Below, one piece after another: positions 11,901-24,290 of a stretch of DNA of 64,000 bases; the first letter of the stretch is position 1, and every line of letters starts with the position of its first letter. The notes beneath the pieces are model-generated. The model saw nothing but the letters and a program-made list of their open reading frames with translations, was not told the DNA's origin and made no database searches. The DNA lies in the NCBI RefSeq assembly GCF_019649055.1, contig NW_026570252.1:248001-312000 (forward strand). The letters are read 5' to 3'. The stretch comes from Paramacrobiotus metropolitanus. Lineage: Eukaryota > Tardigrada > Eutardigrada > Parachela > Macrobiotidae. The position numbers and the translations under genes were made by a program.

Positions 11901-12868
11901 ATGACCGTCGCACTGCGCTGGACGGTTGGTATTGCATTGTGCATTCTTTGGAACGTCGGGACGGGACAATCGGAATCTCCCGCAATTGCCCCACAGGATT
12001 CATTGCAAAGCCCTGTGCCTCCGTCGTACTATAATCCCAAGTCTGGCACTGCGACTGATGTGGCTTACCAAAGTCTTCAAGTCTTATTAGAAATTCGGTG
12101 AGTCTGGTTCAGCAGTAGGACATGCCGAAAGAAGGTCGTCGTAGGTGCAATATCGCTATTGCGATCACTGTGACCGCTACGAATACCGTCATAGACGATC
12201 GTTTTGAAACTTCGAGTATAACACAAAATCACAATAATTTATACGGTTAATTAGGCTATTACTCATTTTTACTGCATGTAATTAATTTAGCCAGTTATGC
12301 AAGAATTTGTGCTGCTATGGTTTTCGCTTCCTAATTCAGAATCTCTTTCGCTAACAGATATAATATTTACTCACGCAGACGTAACACTTAATTTTCGTGT
12401 GGACCATTCGGAGAATGGGATGTGTTTTCCTTAGTGAAATCATTTAATTATATTGAAAACCTTTTCCAATCGAAAGACTTTCTTCCGAATATCCACTTAT
12501 CTACTGTTCATGATGTGCATTCTGAAGGACCCGTTGACGAACTAATCCGGTGTCTGTTGATTGTAGTGCAACGCTGGAAACGATTGCGGAACGATTACCG
12601 TCGCCGGCGAGCGCGGATTTTTCGTGCTCTGCCGCCGATCTGCCGGATGGAAAATACACCGATGCCGAGCCGTCGTCCTCCCATTGGCTGTGGGATATGC
12701 TAACCGGGAGTAGGCGGTCCTTGGGACGTTGGCCAGATTCTCCTTTACGTTATTTCGGGGATAATTGTGGCGGTGTTTGTTCTCCTAGTGGTTTCCTGCA
12801 CTCTGGAATTCAATGACTTCGCCATGGAGATCACGAACAAGCTCCTCGCTTCTGCTGCAGCGAGATAA
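11901..12868 (+). pseudogene. small signal-peptide/TM protein family, locus D (frame break before the TM)
   Basis: Exon 1 (11901-12097) encodes a signal peptide (MTVALRWTVGIALCILWNVG), a Ser/Pro-rich ectodomain and …SLQVLLEIR. It ends in phase 2 at a consensus donor (CG|GTGAGT), the same position as in loci B and C. Exon 2 starts after TTGTAG at 12567 (ATLETIAERLPSP…). A good membrane helix (QILLYVISGIIVAVFVLLVV) and a short tail end at 12868, but they lie one frame over from the exon start. I tried every GT/AG pair in between and none gives the needed shift, so either a base is inserted or deleted around 12703-12735 or the sequence is wrong. Read without correction, the protein stops near 12816 with no helix. 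Sharing of the phase-2 junction and the leader layout supports family membership; the ectodomain itself is very divergent. Confidence 0.5.
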
Positions 12869-13480
12869 GAGCCATCTCTTCATTGATTAGACTACACGGA
12901 AACCGGGATGTGCTACATTTAGAGCGACAGTAATAAATTTTATGTCTGTTAAATTTTTGGGAAGTAACCGGAAATTTTGTCTGACTTGTATTTAAATAAG
13001 TTTTGATGTGCATACTTTCATCCTGTTTAGAATGATGTCCAACGCTCGTGCGCAAAAAAAAATATGTTTGTGTACGAGTTCTGTTGCGAAGTTGTGGCAT
13101 AACGAATAGCATTTCGATCTTCAAACCGATTAAAGTTGTAAAACAAATAGGTAAAGTAGCCGCTAGACGAACTTGAACTACTTCCAGAGTGTGATGTACG
13201 GAAAAGGTACCCACACGCTGCTCGCTTTGTCCAGGTAACGTGTGCGATTTCCGATAGGGAGCGGATCTAAAAGGTCGCCTAGCGGCTACAGTGCAAATCT
13301 TTTGGCAGTAGCATACAACAATGCAAAAATGTGTTTCGGAGCGCATGGAAGCCAAATTTTTCGTGGATAAACGCAAATTGTATGCCATGTATCTGCACCG
13401 CAGAGAGGGATGTGCTAAGCATGGGATGTCACTTGTGTCAGTGGGGATACTATTGCGCCTTCCCATATGAAATCTACGGC
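12869..13480. other. intergenic, no gene recognised
   Basis: Open frames exist on both strands but carry no recognisable motif. It separates locus D from a retroelement tail fragment. Confidence 0.4.
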
Positions 13481-13788
13481 GGCAAACGCAGGCTGCAGCT
13501 GCGGTGGAAGCGGAAGAAAAAAAGGCGCAGCTGTTTGCGTACGAGTACTTGTTCGGCAGGTATATCTTTGCTCCGATAGCTTTTGCACCAATGGGCCCCT
13601 GGGGTCCGGCCGCCATCGCCATTATCAAAGAACTGGGCAAACGACTAGAACAGCCTACAGGGGAGAAGAGTTCCCATGAATTTCTACGCCAAAGATCGTC
13701 GTTGGCGATAATAGTGATAGTGACAGTGCGATACAGCGGGGGAACGCGACCTCAGTTTTGGGAACAATGGAAGGAGCAGAAAAGTTAA
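13481..13788 (+). pseudogene. retroelement reverse-transcriptase C-terminal tail, fragment 1
   Basis: The frame reads an Ala-rich helix (QAAAAVEAEEKKAQLFAYE), then RYIFAPIAFAPMGPWGPAA, IIKELGKRL and [14 protein letters not shown]. The pattern Y.F.PIA.ET.G..GP…L.ELG.R…FL.QR.SI.IQ.GNAA.(V/C)LGT recurs at four other sites in this window. I recall it as the C-terminal end of reverse-transcriptase-like proteins of animal retroelements; the RT core itself is absent here. The RGNAA end is lost in this copy. The naming rests on memory of the family, so treat it as moderate. Confidence 0.5.
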
Positions 13789-16700
13789 ACTATGTTTTAA
13801 TGTTGTAAAACTGTGATTTTTTTTATTAAATAATGATACATTGTACCACAGGCGAATAAAGATAGATCTGCACCCAGTAACTTCCCTAAAAGAGCCGGCA
13901 CTGGTGTGGGTGTCGTGGACAGCGAAGGCTTCTTAACGCGCCAAAGTTCAGTTGACGGTGATTTCTGAAAAAGAATACAGCTGCGATTGACACGGTTGAA
14001 ACCTACCCCGACCTACGGTGACTACATACCTACGGTGACTGAACAAAATGGCCGTCTCCATCGTTTGGTTTACTACTCCCTAACCATTCGTCGCACCGTA
14101 ACATGCTTACACTCATTCGATAGAGAATTTTACGGACTACTACAAACAACAAAGTTCGTTAAAACAAATTAAGACATGCTCGTAAGCAATGGGGTGAAAA
14201 GAAATTTTGTAAAAATTTATCGTGTCCCAGCTCCCAAAACTCAGAATCTTGAGCCATTTCGTTCCCGTAGGAGCCCTTTGAGCTTTTTCTTGTGTTCTAT
14301 CTAGAGGATGGGTTTTTATTTTAATTTTTAAAATAAATGCTGACCTGGGGCTCGCGCCGGATGTGCTATGCAGGCAGCGCATTTGCTGCTGCCAGAGCGC
14401 AACAGCAAATGTTGGTTCAATTGAAATGTGTAGCTAATTCCCTGTTCCTGCAGAAACTACATTGATTAAGATCCGTACTGCTTGCATTAGTAAATAAAGT
14501 AATGAATCAATTTCCAGACTTTGTACTTGCCGTTTTCACGAGAATTCCATGTGCGTGGCAACAGTTCGCTCGTCTCCTGAACGAACGCACAATAAAACAG
14601 AGGACAACTGCTGTACCAATGACCGTAATGTAAAATACTGCGATCTACTGCGCTGATTAACAGCAGTTTTTAATTTAGGAATAGGGGATTTTGAATTTTT
14701 GTTTCCGGTACATCCCCCAACTCCACCTAATTTTCCAAAATAAATTTACTGTTAAGTTAGATCTTTACATAAGGCCAGGTTTACTTACATTTTGCATGTT
14801 GCGAAGATTGCTCTTTCGAATGAAACAGACATGCTGCCAATCAGACATTGGACTGACCCAGCAAACCTTGGTAAATCAGACGGCCATTTTGTTCAGCCAC
14901 CCGGTACATAACAAAATTTATGCTATTCTGAAGTATTTGCAGAATGTAAAAAATTTAAAATTCGGAGCAATTTTTCTTGTTCGATCTTAAAGTCGGTTCG
15001 GTAGACCAGCGGACCAAAATTTCAATGCTAAAACCGCCAATTTTGGTCCTAGGATGAAGCCGTTGTTTTTCGGTAGTTGTGCCAAAAACCGCTCTGTTCG
15101 TCAAATGTGTCGCACTAATTCAGACACGCGTACGAGTTTTGAATCACTAATTACCACATGGTTGTTGTTTAAGGATTATTATTTGCCCTAACGAAACGTT
15201 GTACCTTTGTACAAACTTCCAATAAACAAACTGCAAGCAAAAATTAATAGGTATTTGCGCGGTACCGTTTGAGAAACATAATAACCTAATTATAATCAAA
15301 AATTCATAAAGTTGAAATAACGTTTTGCATATGGTGTTTTCAAACGGATTTATGTCTTAATCAGCATTGTTCAGAAGGACTGCGGATCACGTGTCTCGGA
15401 TGAAATCACACAAGGTTGTAGAAGCCTTTCTTCACTAATTCTTTGCCACTGCTGGCCGTCCGCGGATTCTTTCGAAATGTCTTACGCAGGGATGACATAA
15501 TTACATTATTCCAGCGCAAGACGTCGCGAAAGACTGGATCGCGGATCCTCATAGCTGGCATAAAATTGGTGTAATGAACGACGGTAGAAAGAAAGAACGA
15601 GACAATGTACGTAGCCAGCTTGATAGCATTGCGGTGAAGATGAGTGAAAGCTGGAGCTTGTGCCGGGCGTTAGCTTGGCTTAGAAAACCGGCGTAAATTT
15701 GATACTTGCAGTTACAGCAAATGCATTTTAAATGACTATATTTTCCTCGTTTTTTACTGATCGCTGAACGAACTGGTCTGTTGAAAAGCTTTAGAGCGAG
15801 TGAACACATTAGTTTTAACGTCCATAATGAATTGTTCTCGTATATACATGTAATGTAAACTGCTGGCTGTTGAGCGATATAACCTGCGGCTGCTTTTCTC
15901 AATGTTTTCAGCAGCTAATGACCGTACAACGTACCATCGTGTTTCGCTTTCTGCAACACATACAGGTAATTTATTTTGACAAATGAGCTGCTGAGGTTAT
16001 CAGTCTCGGCGAGCAATGTTGAAGGTACTGTAGTTTAAGAAAGTACTCACCGCTCCACGAATTATGCAATATACGCTGGTCGAACATAGTTCTCCGATCC
16101 CGGTATCATTGTACAGTTTACACCGCCAGAAATCCTTCTAAATTTTTACAATAAAATAAATAAAAACTAATGATAAAATTATTTCTGAAGATTTCAGGAC
16201 TCCGGGTGTTTGTATAGTACCGGCAAAAAATGGCTAGAATATTTTTATAAAGGTGAGCGCTGACAGTAGCGAATTATAAAGGAAAACACGTGCCGCCAAC
16301 GATAAATTAAGTGTGACTAGTGACTCTTAATACATGCAACTTTAGATTCCGTCAGAATTTTGACACGATACCGTATTTTTCAGTTGGACATTATTTGCCT
16401 AATTGAGATTAATTGAGCCAATCCTAATTATTTGTTAGCAATTTACTGGAACCCAACTCAACGGCGCGACAGTGCCATCAAATATATTAGCCAGACAAAA
16501 ATTCTCAGATAACTTGTCGCTTCAGGTGGTTGTTTTTCTTTTGATAAAATACAGCGAAAATATGCCGTTGCATAGGGTTGGTAAGTTTAACGTGGAAATG
16601 TACGCCAAACAACAGAGCACTTCATTGATTTTGATTGGCATCTCTTTTACTTTTCCTTGCCGAAGGTTGAACAGTTCGTTGTGCACAGGTATCTGGATGA

Positions 16701-17318
16701 AAGAAACAACATCATAATATTCACTGACGTGGCTAACAGCACCGTAAAACGACAGGCAAAACAAATCTGTCCAATAACATTAAAGACTAAAACAACATCG
16801 GTTTTTCGGTAGTGCCTTCTTAATATTTATGTTCTTTCAAGGAAAATGTTGTGAATTGTAGAAGAATGTGGGGGTAAAAATAAATCAAAAAGCACACAGT
16901 ATTTTTAAAACATTTTATTAGTGCTCCCTCATTGCAGTACCTTGAAACTGGCGATCAAAACGCTATCCGTACACAAACACTATACGGAATTGCCATGCTA
17001 AGCTTCGTAGGGGATTGATTACCCGCTCAAAACTTTGACAAGAAGACCCTTGAGGCATATAGTCAACAGACAGTTCTTGCGTACAGGTATGTATTATAAA
17101 AGGTGCACAGCAATGCTGAACTGACGCCCCCAGAGCCGCATCAAACTGCCTGTTACCAGATAAAATGTCGCCAATGATGCCGTTAAAAAGGATATTTCAA
17201 CTTTCGTTACCATGCAGCTTTATCTCGACGGCAATCTGCCAGTAAGTGTAACCTACTCGGAAATTCACTTGGCAGCCTTCCGCCAGCGATGCCCACGTGC
17301 AATTGTTGGCGCTTGCCC
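13789..17318. other. repeat-bearing intergenic region
   Basis: No gene recognised. It contains one copy (about 15360-16060) of a repeat family also found at 21330-21850 and 37590-38340, and one copy (about 16260-16620) of another family also found around 38570-39480 and 40840-41030. Open frames here have no recognisable domains. Confidence 0.5.
15360..16060 (+). repeat. dispersed repeat family R2, copy 1
   Basis: It shares with 21330-21850 and 37590-38340 the ordered landmarks GGATTCTTTCGAAATGTC, ACATTATTCCAGCGCA, GCGGCTGCTTTTCTC and CAG(T/C)CTCGGCGAGCA(A/G). All three copies have the same orientation. No shared open frame is seen, so this is probably an old non-autonomous element. Confidence 0.6.
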
Positions 17319-17404
17319 GATAAACCGCGGATAACGGGAGGCCGGGAGCTAGGCTGGCGTCGCTTTTGCAGCATCCTACCGGCCGGGCTTCCGTTATCCG
17401 CGGC
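17319..17404. repeat. GC-rich hairpin (family H), copy 1
   Basis: The arms CCGCGGATAACGGGAGGCCGG (17325) and the near-complementary CCGGGCTTCCGTTATCCGCGG (17383) enclose a loop containing GCAGCATCC. The same stem with a GCAACATCC loop is found at 20632-20709, and in weaker form at about 23565 and 30890. The downstream flank (GATGCACTGGGACACC…) is shared as well, so this is part of a larger repeat. Confidence 0.75.
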
Positions 17405-18446
17405 TCTGCGATGTTACGGTTGGTTATGATGCACTGGGACACCAGCTGGCTACCGAGACACGCTGCACTCCCTACGCAACCACAAAACCCACAAGTAAGC
17501 CTTACAGCGCTCCTGAAGGTCTATTAAATTATGGCTGCATGCACGGATGATCTATCTGATTTAAATATATCTGTTAATCAATAATTTAATTCACAAAAGT
17601 ATTTGTAGACCAGTACGTGAGCTCCACAGTTAACTTACATATCCAGCGTCTGCACTACTGTTATACGTACGGATACATTCTATACATTATACATTACATG
17701 CATGCCCGTCTTTGGCTTTTTGGAGCAGGTCCGCACGACCTCGCGCCAGCTGGAAATGGCCGAACGTTCCCGGCAAACGAATAAAATTTGCTAAAAAAAA
17801 GTAATCTTTTCGCACATTTTGATTGCAGTTTTCGATGCGTCAAAGCCGCAAAAACTCACGAGCAGCAAACGGACCAACACCTATGTTTCTAAAACCTTGC
17901 CTACGAACAACACTACCTTCCTGGATTGTAAAAAAACTTCCTACAAAATGAAATGTTGTGAGATATCTGACAGCATAAATTGTACTCTTTTCACGCCATT
18001 ACCGGTATGTACAAACCGTTTGGCTACGTAATACATTAAAGGAGTGACAAAAGTGCTAGGGAGTGTGCGAGAGCGAAACTCACCGAACAAGTACTCGAAT
18101 TTGGTACTTTTTGCCGGCACAATTCGCGTTTGTAAAAATTATTTTTAGTGCAAATTTTTCTGGCATACTCTCGTGGCAGAAAGAAGGAATCCCATAGACT
18201 GGAAACGGTAAACAAGTGGCACAACGGTTATCTAAGAATTCATGGATCGTTTTTGTTTCCGTAGCAAGGCTGACCATTAATAAAGCCAGCACCAGCGACA
18301 CGTGCTGGGCAAAAATCTAGCTGCAAATGCCCAAAAACTGGTGTAACCTTCGCTAACAAAAATACAAGATTAACAGCATCTGAATCATTAACAGAAAGAC
18401 ACAATTCCTTGGCGTCATTGCCGACTCGAAGCAGAAAGCACGATGT

Positions 18447-19356
18447 TTACGATAGATAGAGGTACATTCCGATTAAAACGAAGATAATCAGATCCCATGG
18501 TACGATGCTCAGCCCGCTGATGATGTGTTCCCATCGGTTTCGGGTGCGCAGTTGCCGAATACCGGCAGCAATACAGGCGCGGACGGCAATGCCAAGGAAA
18601 AATGGTATTACGATGATTATTAGACAGGTTGATATTCCACGAAATTCTGCAGCCTGTCGGGGATTTCAGACATCGGTGTCTCAGCAACGCTGCATGTATG
18701 TATTTGAGGTGGAGATTTATATACGGTCTGGTAAAGCAACATCGATGGCGGCTTCGTAGACTGCGTAGGAGATTCGGGGGTGGCATTCGGTGTCCGGGTA
18801 GAATGATTGCCAAGAATCGCATCCATTCGTATACTAAAATTAGCAAATTAAATTGCGACACCTTTCCCGCTTTTTCGGAACTTATCACTTTTCGCTATAG
18901 GTCGATTTGGAGCATTTGATCACCCTCTTCAAAATATACTGCGCAAGTAAACCGGTTGTTGTTCGAAAATTCGAAGTACTCCACTAAAAAGATAGGAGTA
19001 CAGAGTACAAGTTGCTGTATTATCGCGCTGCAGTAGACCGGCTATTTTCAGTGTAAAAAAGGCACATCGAAATAAAATTTTGGTTACGGGGTGATTTACT
19101 GGCTTTTGCCGGATATAAGCCAATATTCGAAAAAAACATTTTGCTAGTCCAATATATCAATCAGCTTCAGACTGCAGCACCTGATTTGTTGGACACGATC
19201 AGCTAGCGTCTGCAGATCCCGTTTAATGTCGGGCATATCATGCTGGCATTTTACTGGCAGATCATGGAGATCAAGGAGCGGTTCGTAAAAGAACCCGCTC
19301 GACATAGATACGAACACGAAGAGCAAAAAAGCACACGGCATGGTCCCGCGTTGCAT
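18447..19356 (-). CDS. small signal-peptide/two-TM membrane protein family, locus B (intact)
   Basis: Three exons, 19356-19181, 18833-18725 and 18653-18447, give an uninterrupted protein of about 163 residues. The start ATG is followed by a signal peptide (MQRGTMPCAFLLFVFVSMSS), FFYEPLLDLHDLP, and a short helical segment IKRDLQTLADRVQQI. The first intron is phase 2, exactly where loci C and D are split. Exon 2 (IRMDAILGNHS, then a Thr/Pro/Ser/Asn-rich linker) ends at LLYQT. A 70-nt intron (GTATAT…GACAG) leads to exon 3: AAEFRGISTCLIIIVIPFFLG (helix 1), a basic loop RQLRTRNRWEH, IVPWDLIIFVLIGMYLYL (helix 2), and stop. The second intron has no counterpart in locus A or C. I do not recognise the family. 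Likely a membrane protein with a short cytoplasmic basic hairpin; topology is inferred. Confidence 0.6.
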
Positions 19357-20631
19357 ACTGTAGACAATAAGGTTGGTTTTACTATTAAAACACTGGAAGC
19401 GCTCCAATGGGAAGGCGGTTCAAATCCAAATAACAGCGAAAATGTAGTGCTTCATAAATTGGCAAAGACTGCAGTGAGCACGTCTCAACTCACTCGACTT
19501 TACCACGCTGATAAATTAATGATGTAAAACAGCTATCCGATAGCTGACTGGTTATTACTAAGTCAAAGGCGTATCCGGGTGTGCCAGCAGAAAGGATCTC
19601 AATACATCCGGGTGTTGTGTAATGGTTGAACGATTGCGCATGCAGTTTTAACGGCGGACCGAGAAGCGTTTCTGATGTTGTGCGCAGATCATTCTGCGCA
19701 ACAGCGATGCACATGAGCGTACCCGTCACCTGTAACCGTTTAACTCGTCCGGATTTTTCAGATATCCGGTGGATGCCTTGGTGATTAAGCCATCAGTAGG
19801 AGGACGAGAACGAGCATGTTCACGATGCCGAACGGACTCACGCAAGGAGTGGAAACCACCCGCCAGGACTTCGGGAAGCGATGCCCGAAGTATAAAATGC
19901 TTTGAAGTTGTCATTTTAAAATTACCGGTGCTAGTCTGTGAAGTGCGAAATGCTTTTCATAGGTAGTGCAATATTCTATAAATCTTATAACCTATAAATC
20001 ACTTCTTGTATCCTGTAAATGGCCATAGGTGTTGTTCCTAAGTTACGTAACAGGTTCAATTCATAAAAAAGGATAAATGGTAGAAATATTGAAAAATAAT
20101 AATTCAAGAGCAGACAAGAGACACTGACATCCCAGCAGAAAAACCCTTAATTTAAATACAGAAGATCCCGGTATTTAATACTAAGTTAACAGAACAATTT
20201 TCATATTGCTGGCTCTCGCCGATATCTGTAGCGCTTTACAAATCTAAACTGTATAGCTGCTGTCCGCATAAAATTGGAAAAAAAACAACCCCAGGACTTA
20301 TACTCAAGCGTAGCTTGTATATCAAAAAGCACTTACTAATGCTGACAGCACGAAGCGAAACGCCGCTACTGGAAACCAACTTCACACTTTGCTGAGACGC
20401 GTCATATGTATTATCGACCCCTTCTCTTAATAATGTCGCCCGTGATCCTGATCCTATTGAGGAGCTTTCCCGGAAAGCTTTTAAACTTGTTTAATTCCGT
20501 TCTTAGTCGGGTGCATCTCGTCGGAGTCCGCAAGTTCATGGGATCTTGGCGGAAATTCACTGTGATGGACCGCCCAATCCTCACTTTAACGATGTCCTCC
20601 GCGGTTTAACGCGAGTGCCGGCTCCTTCTCG

Positions 20632-20709
20632 AAAAACCGCGGATAACGGAAGCCCAGCAGCTGTCGCTGTTGCAACATCCGTCTGCTGGGCTGCCGTTAT
20701 CCGCGGCTT
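20632..20709. repeat. GC-rich hairpin (family H), copy 2, nearly perfect
   Basis: The arms (20634-20660 and 20683-20709) are complementary over about 26 bases with one mismatch and one bulge, built on CCGCGGATAACGG. The loop contains TGTTGCAACA, itself palindromic. It is the best preserved of four copies in the window. Confidence 0.85.
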
Positions 20710-21329
20710 TTCGGGTTGACGGTCGGTGAGGATGCGTTGGGATACCCGGACGCTACCCGGACACACAAAACCAAACGGGCGTACCTTTCTGTACGTTATA
20801 CAGCGCTTGTAAAGGTCTTCTATATACGTATGAATTGTTGTAAAAGACGATGGATTGCCATCTGGTATGACCACATGGTCGCGCACTCGGCTTCTGCCAC
20901 CTTATTGCTAATTAGCAATTAGCAATATGTAATTAGCTAATTAGCAAGTTTTTATTATAATAAAAACCGGTTTTCTCAATGTGCAGCTTCAGACTTCAGT
21001 TGAACGCACAAAACGTACGATTGCCCCACATGTACACAGTTTGTCAGCAGGCTGAGAAAGTGTGAAGACGACTTTGAAAAGAAGCGTTCGGCAACAGACA
21101 GAGTACTTGGTATGGGAGCACGCAGCCATTTAGTTATACATAGTACGTATCTGTTTGAAAAATCAAACATAAATAAGTAATTCTAGATAAAAGAAAACTG
21201 GATGAGAAAACGTAGGAAAAATTAAAAAGCTTAAGAAACAAAGACGGATTTGGAGCACCCTAGTTCGCTTTAGCACGGTAGATAGGCTGCTAGATTACCA
21301 GTCACTTGGAAACTGTTTTTCCTGGATTC

Positions 21330-21850
21330 TGAAAATTGCAGGCTGTTAGTGGATTCTTTCGAGATGTCCTGCGCCGGAATGGCATAAGTACATTATTCCA
21401 GCGCAGGATAAAGCGAAAGACGTGTTCGCGGGCTTTCCGTTATAACAGGCTTGTTAGGACTTATCCGGACGTTAGATCAACTTAATAGAACCGGCGTTCG
21501 CTTAATGGGTGCAATTACAGCGATGGAATTTTAACGGACTGTGTATTTTATTCATTTGACTAATCGCTGAACAAAATGCTTTAACGTGAAGCGGTATGTA
21601 CAATATACAGTGAACACTTAACGGCCAAAATACGTACATAGCATAATTTGCTGGCTACCCATCGACATAACCCGCGGCTGCTTTTCTCGCAGTCTTGAGC
21701 AGGTAACGACCGCCAAACACTATATTGTGCTTTGTTTTCCGCATGATACGAATATAATTATTTTGATTGATGAGTGGAGGTCGTCGGTCCCAGCGAGCAG
21801 TATTAAAGGTATTGTAAGAAAATACTGCGCGCCGATGTTTTCGACTCAAC
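21330..21850 (+). repeat. dispersed repeat family R2, copy 2
   Basis: It matches 15360-16060 and 37590-38340 through GGATTCTTTCGAGATGTCC, ACATTATTCCAGCGCAGG and CGCGGCTGCTTTTCTCGCAG. The copy is followed directly by the foldback element at 21865. Confidence 0.6.
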
Positions 21851-21864
21851 CGGCATTATTTTTA

Positions 21865-22544
21865 AGGGATTTGGCCCGGTACATAGCACCAAATTCGTGT
21901 ACATCCACGGGAACTTTCGCTGTCGCGCACTCCCAAACACTTTTTTGCATTGCTTTATGGTATTTTGTAGCCAAAAGAATTGTTTACGTAGGTGTGAAAA
22001 CCGTTTGCGCGCGCAATATCCGGTTGCAGAGTTATGAGGGTAACAAAATTCCAAAAAGTTTAAATGCATTCAGGTGTACCAAAAGTCTCATTATGGGCCG
22101 ATCCCTTTCAAATTTTGCACATAAATGCACATAACCATGAAGATCGTTCTTACAGGGATTCAGACTTCCACGATTTTTTTCGAATTTTAAAAAGAATTTT
22201 AAAATTTTTGAAATTCATTGTAAAATTTGAAAAACACGCTAGAACAATGGATCGGTGTAAGAACGATCTTCAGGATTGTGCGCATTTACGTGCAAAATTT
22301 CAAGAGGATCGGTCCATAATGAGACTTTTGCTACACCTGAATGCATTTAAACTTTTAGAATTTTGTTACCCTCGTAACTCTGCAACCGGATGTTGCGCGC
22401 GCAAACTTTTTTCACACCTACGTACACAAATCTTTTGGCTACAAAATACCATAAAGCAATGCAAAAAAGTGTTTGGGAGTGCGCGACAGCGAAAGTTCCA
22501 GGGGTTGTACACGAACGTAGTGCTATGTACCGGGCCAAATCCCT
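21865..22544. mobile_element. 680-bp foldback/MITE-like element, copy 1 (complete)
   Basis: Almost the whole element is an inverted repeat: arms at about 21865-22160 and 22255-22544 begin AGGGATTTGGCCCGGTACAT and are separated by an AT-rich centre. It is flanked by TA on both sides (21863-21864 and 22545-22546; TTAA if one more base is counted), fitting a TA target duplication of the Tc1/mariner type. It has no transposase. Related copies lie at 33065-33715 and, truncated, at about 63003-63510. Confidence 0.8.
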
Positions 22545-22546
22545 TA

Positions 22547-23660
22547 AACGTTGCAGCCTGTTAAAGTTAACTCGGCTGATGGGTGTGTCCGTCTGAATTA
22601 TGAGGAAGGCCAGTATAGCCGGGATTATAAATCGGAATCTTCACTGTATGGCCTAAAAAAGAAATAAAAAATAAAAAAAATTAAAAAAAAAATTAAAAAA
22701 TATTATAAAAATAATATAAAAAATTATTATTATAAAAAAATGTTATAAAAAATTTTTACTACATTGTAACAGTATATATTGTAAAAATTTTGACTACACT
22801 GTAACAGTATATATTGCAGCAGTACATATTGTAACATTTTTGACTACATTGTAACTGTTAAAATGTTATAAAGAATTCTGACTACGTTGCAACAGTATTT
22901 GTACTGTTATTGCTTACTGTCTGTTTTGTTTCAAGCCGCCTGACATCCATGCTCTTATGGGATTCGGCGGCACTTCCGGTATGAACAGATAGCTCGTATT
23001 CGGTAGGAAATTTTGCAGGTAATGTTTCCTTTATGTTTTATAAAGGATAATTTTTTAAAAATAACAGTATTTTTTATAATATTTTAAATAAATGTTGCTC
23101 ATGATACCTTGCACTTAATATTAACAAAACTCACGATACCGAACGTCGTGTGTTATCTTCTCGAAATTTCAAAAAAATATCAGCAGGGCATTTATGTTCA
23201 ACAGTCAGTTTGTATACTTCTAGTCAGAAACAATGGCACTGGCTATCGCTGAAATAACTGAGCGAACGCCGGTTCTATAAACTGACTAACGCGGTGCTGA
23301 TTGCTGAGCCCAGCATAGTACCTTCCTATAAAAAATGTCGGTCCCGGATGCCGTGGTGATCTAAGAAACCTTATCCTAATACCTTTTAGGTACGATTTGA
23401 ATTAAATTCCGTGCTGATTCCAGAACTCTCCCGCGTCGACAGCCTGTCAGTTAACGGGATTGTCGAGGAAATTCATTTGGGTGGACCGCACCATACTCCC
23501 GTCGGCAATGTCCACTTTGGTGAGCGTGGACCGTGGTTAATAACTACCAAGCGTTGTCTGGTAAAGCCGCGAATAACTGGAATCCAGCAGAAGCTGCTTG
23601 TGCAACATCCTGTCTGCGGGACTTCCGTTGTCCGCTGTTTTTCGCGATAACGGTGTTAAA
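22547..23660 (+). repeat. repeat block, copy 1 (uninterrupted)
   Basis: This block matches, in order and orientation, 24885-25084, 25875-26180 and about 30516-31090. Landmarks are GCAGCCTGTTAAAGTTAACTC, TTTGTACTGTTATTGC, CTTATGGG.TTCGGCGGCACTT, GTCCCGGATGCCGTG, ATTCATTTGGGTGGACCGC and the degenerate family-H hairpin at 23565-23650. It includes a low-complexity A/T tract (22652-22760) and imperfect tandem TTTTGACTACATTGTAACAG units (22755-22880). The second copy is split by two later insertions. Confidence 0.8.
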
Positions 23661-24290
23661 TAAAAAACTTCATCTTTTTTACTGCACCTTTTTGAATCTT
23701 TATTGTCGAATCTTGAACGGTATGTGCATCGCATCTTTCTGGGAAAACGATATTTTCGATATTGCTGGCAGACACCGCTACCTTGAACTCAACCATCAGA
23801 ATCGTACTTTGCGACACCGTAACACGATACTGAGCTTTGCTGTCGGTACATACTGAAAACTGCGAGAAAAGCAGCCGCGGGCCATATTGTTCAACAATCA
23901 GCAACGCTTATACACGAGCAGTTTATAATTTTTTATAGAGACATCGAAATTAGACTTCTACAGATAGGCCAAACCGTTCAAGGGAGTGAAACGTCGATTT
24001 CCCACACTTGCATTATGCTACCGAATATTCTGCGTCTTTTGATCCTGGTATGATTTTCAAAAGTTCTAATTTCATCATTTCTGTGTACTGCTTTGGCCAG
24101 CTGGCCAGCTAGCAGCGGCAATACACGAACATGATGAAATTTACGAACCAAGTGGATCAGGTGGGACCGCCACAAATCTCGGCTTCCCAGGCAAACCCGT
24201 GGTTGTGTATCGAATGCAGCATGTCCCGGTCCCAGGACTCGCTGCGTTCGGCAGGCATCTCCAAGTGAGTCTACAGCTCTTGTCTATCCA
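23660..24290 (+). repeat. ~630-bp dispersed repeat R4, copy 1
   Basis: It matches 41085-41680 nearly end to end, for example GCACCTTTTTGAAT, GATATTGCTGGC(A/T)GACACCG, GAGAAAAGCAGCCGC and GGTGGGACCGC. Its GC-richer last 120 bases keep an open frame in both copies (…TNLGFPG.PVVVYRMQ, VPVPGLAAFG), and a frame related to it lies on the minus strand at 39840-39990. In this copy that frame runs into a donor-like CAA|GTGAGT near 24269. Confidence 0.65.

Larger units (their letters stand above)
19357..21862. other. intergenic with repeats, no gene recognised
   Basis: Holds the family-H hairpin at 20632-20709, a small TAATTAGC-type palindromic cluster near 20907-20946, and a copy of repeat R2 (21330-21850). 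No coding motif was seen. Confidence 0.5.

Noticed and set aside
12550-12816. 88-residue frame as a stand-alone gene
   Set aside because: Its apparent start lies upstream of the exon 2 acceptor of locus D; it is better explained as exon 2 plus out-of-frame sequence.
13331-13640. 269-residue minus-strand frame across 12831-13640
   Set aside because: It runs antisense to the recognisable retroelement tail at 13481-13788 and has no motif of its own.
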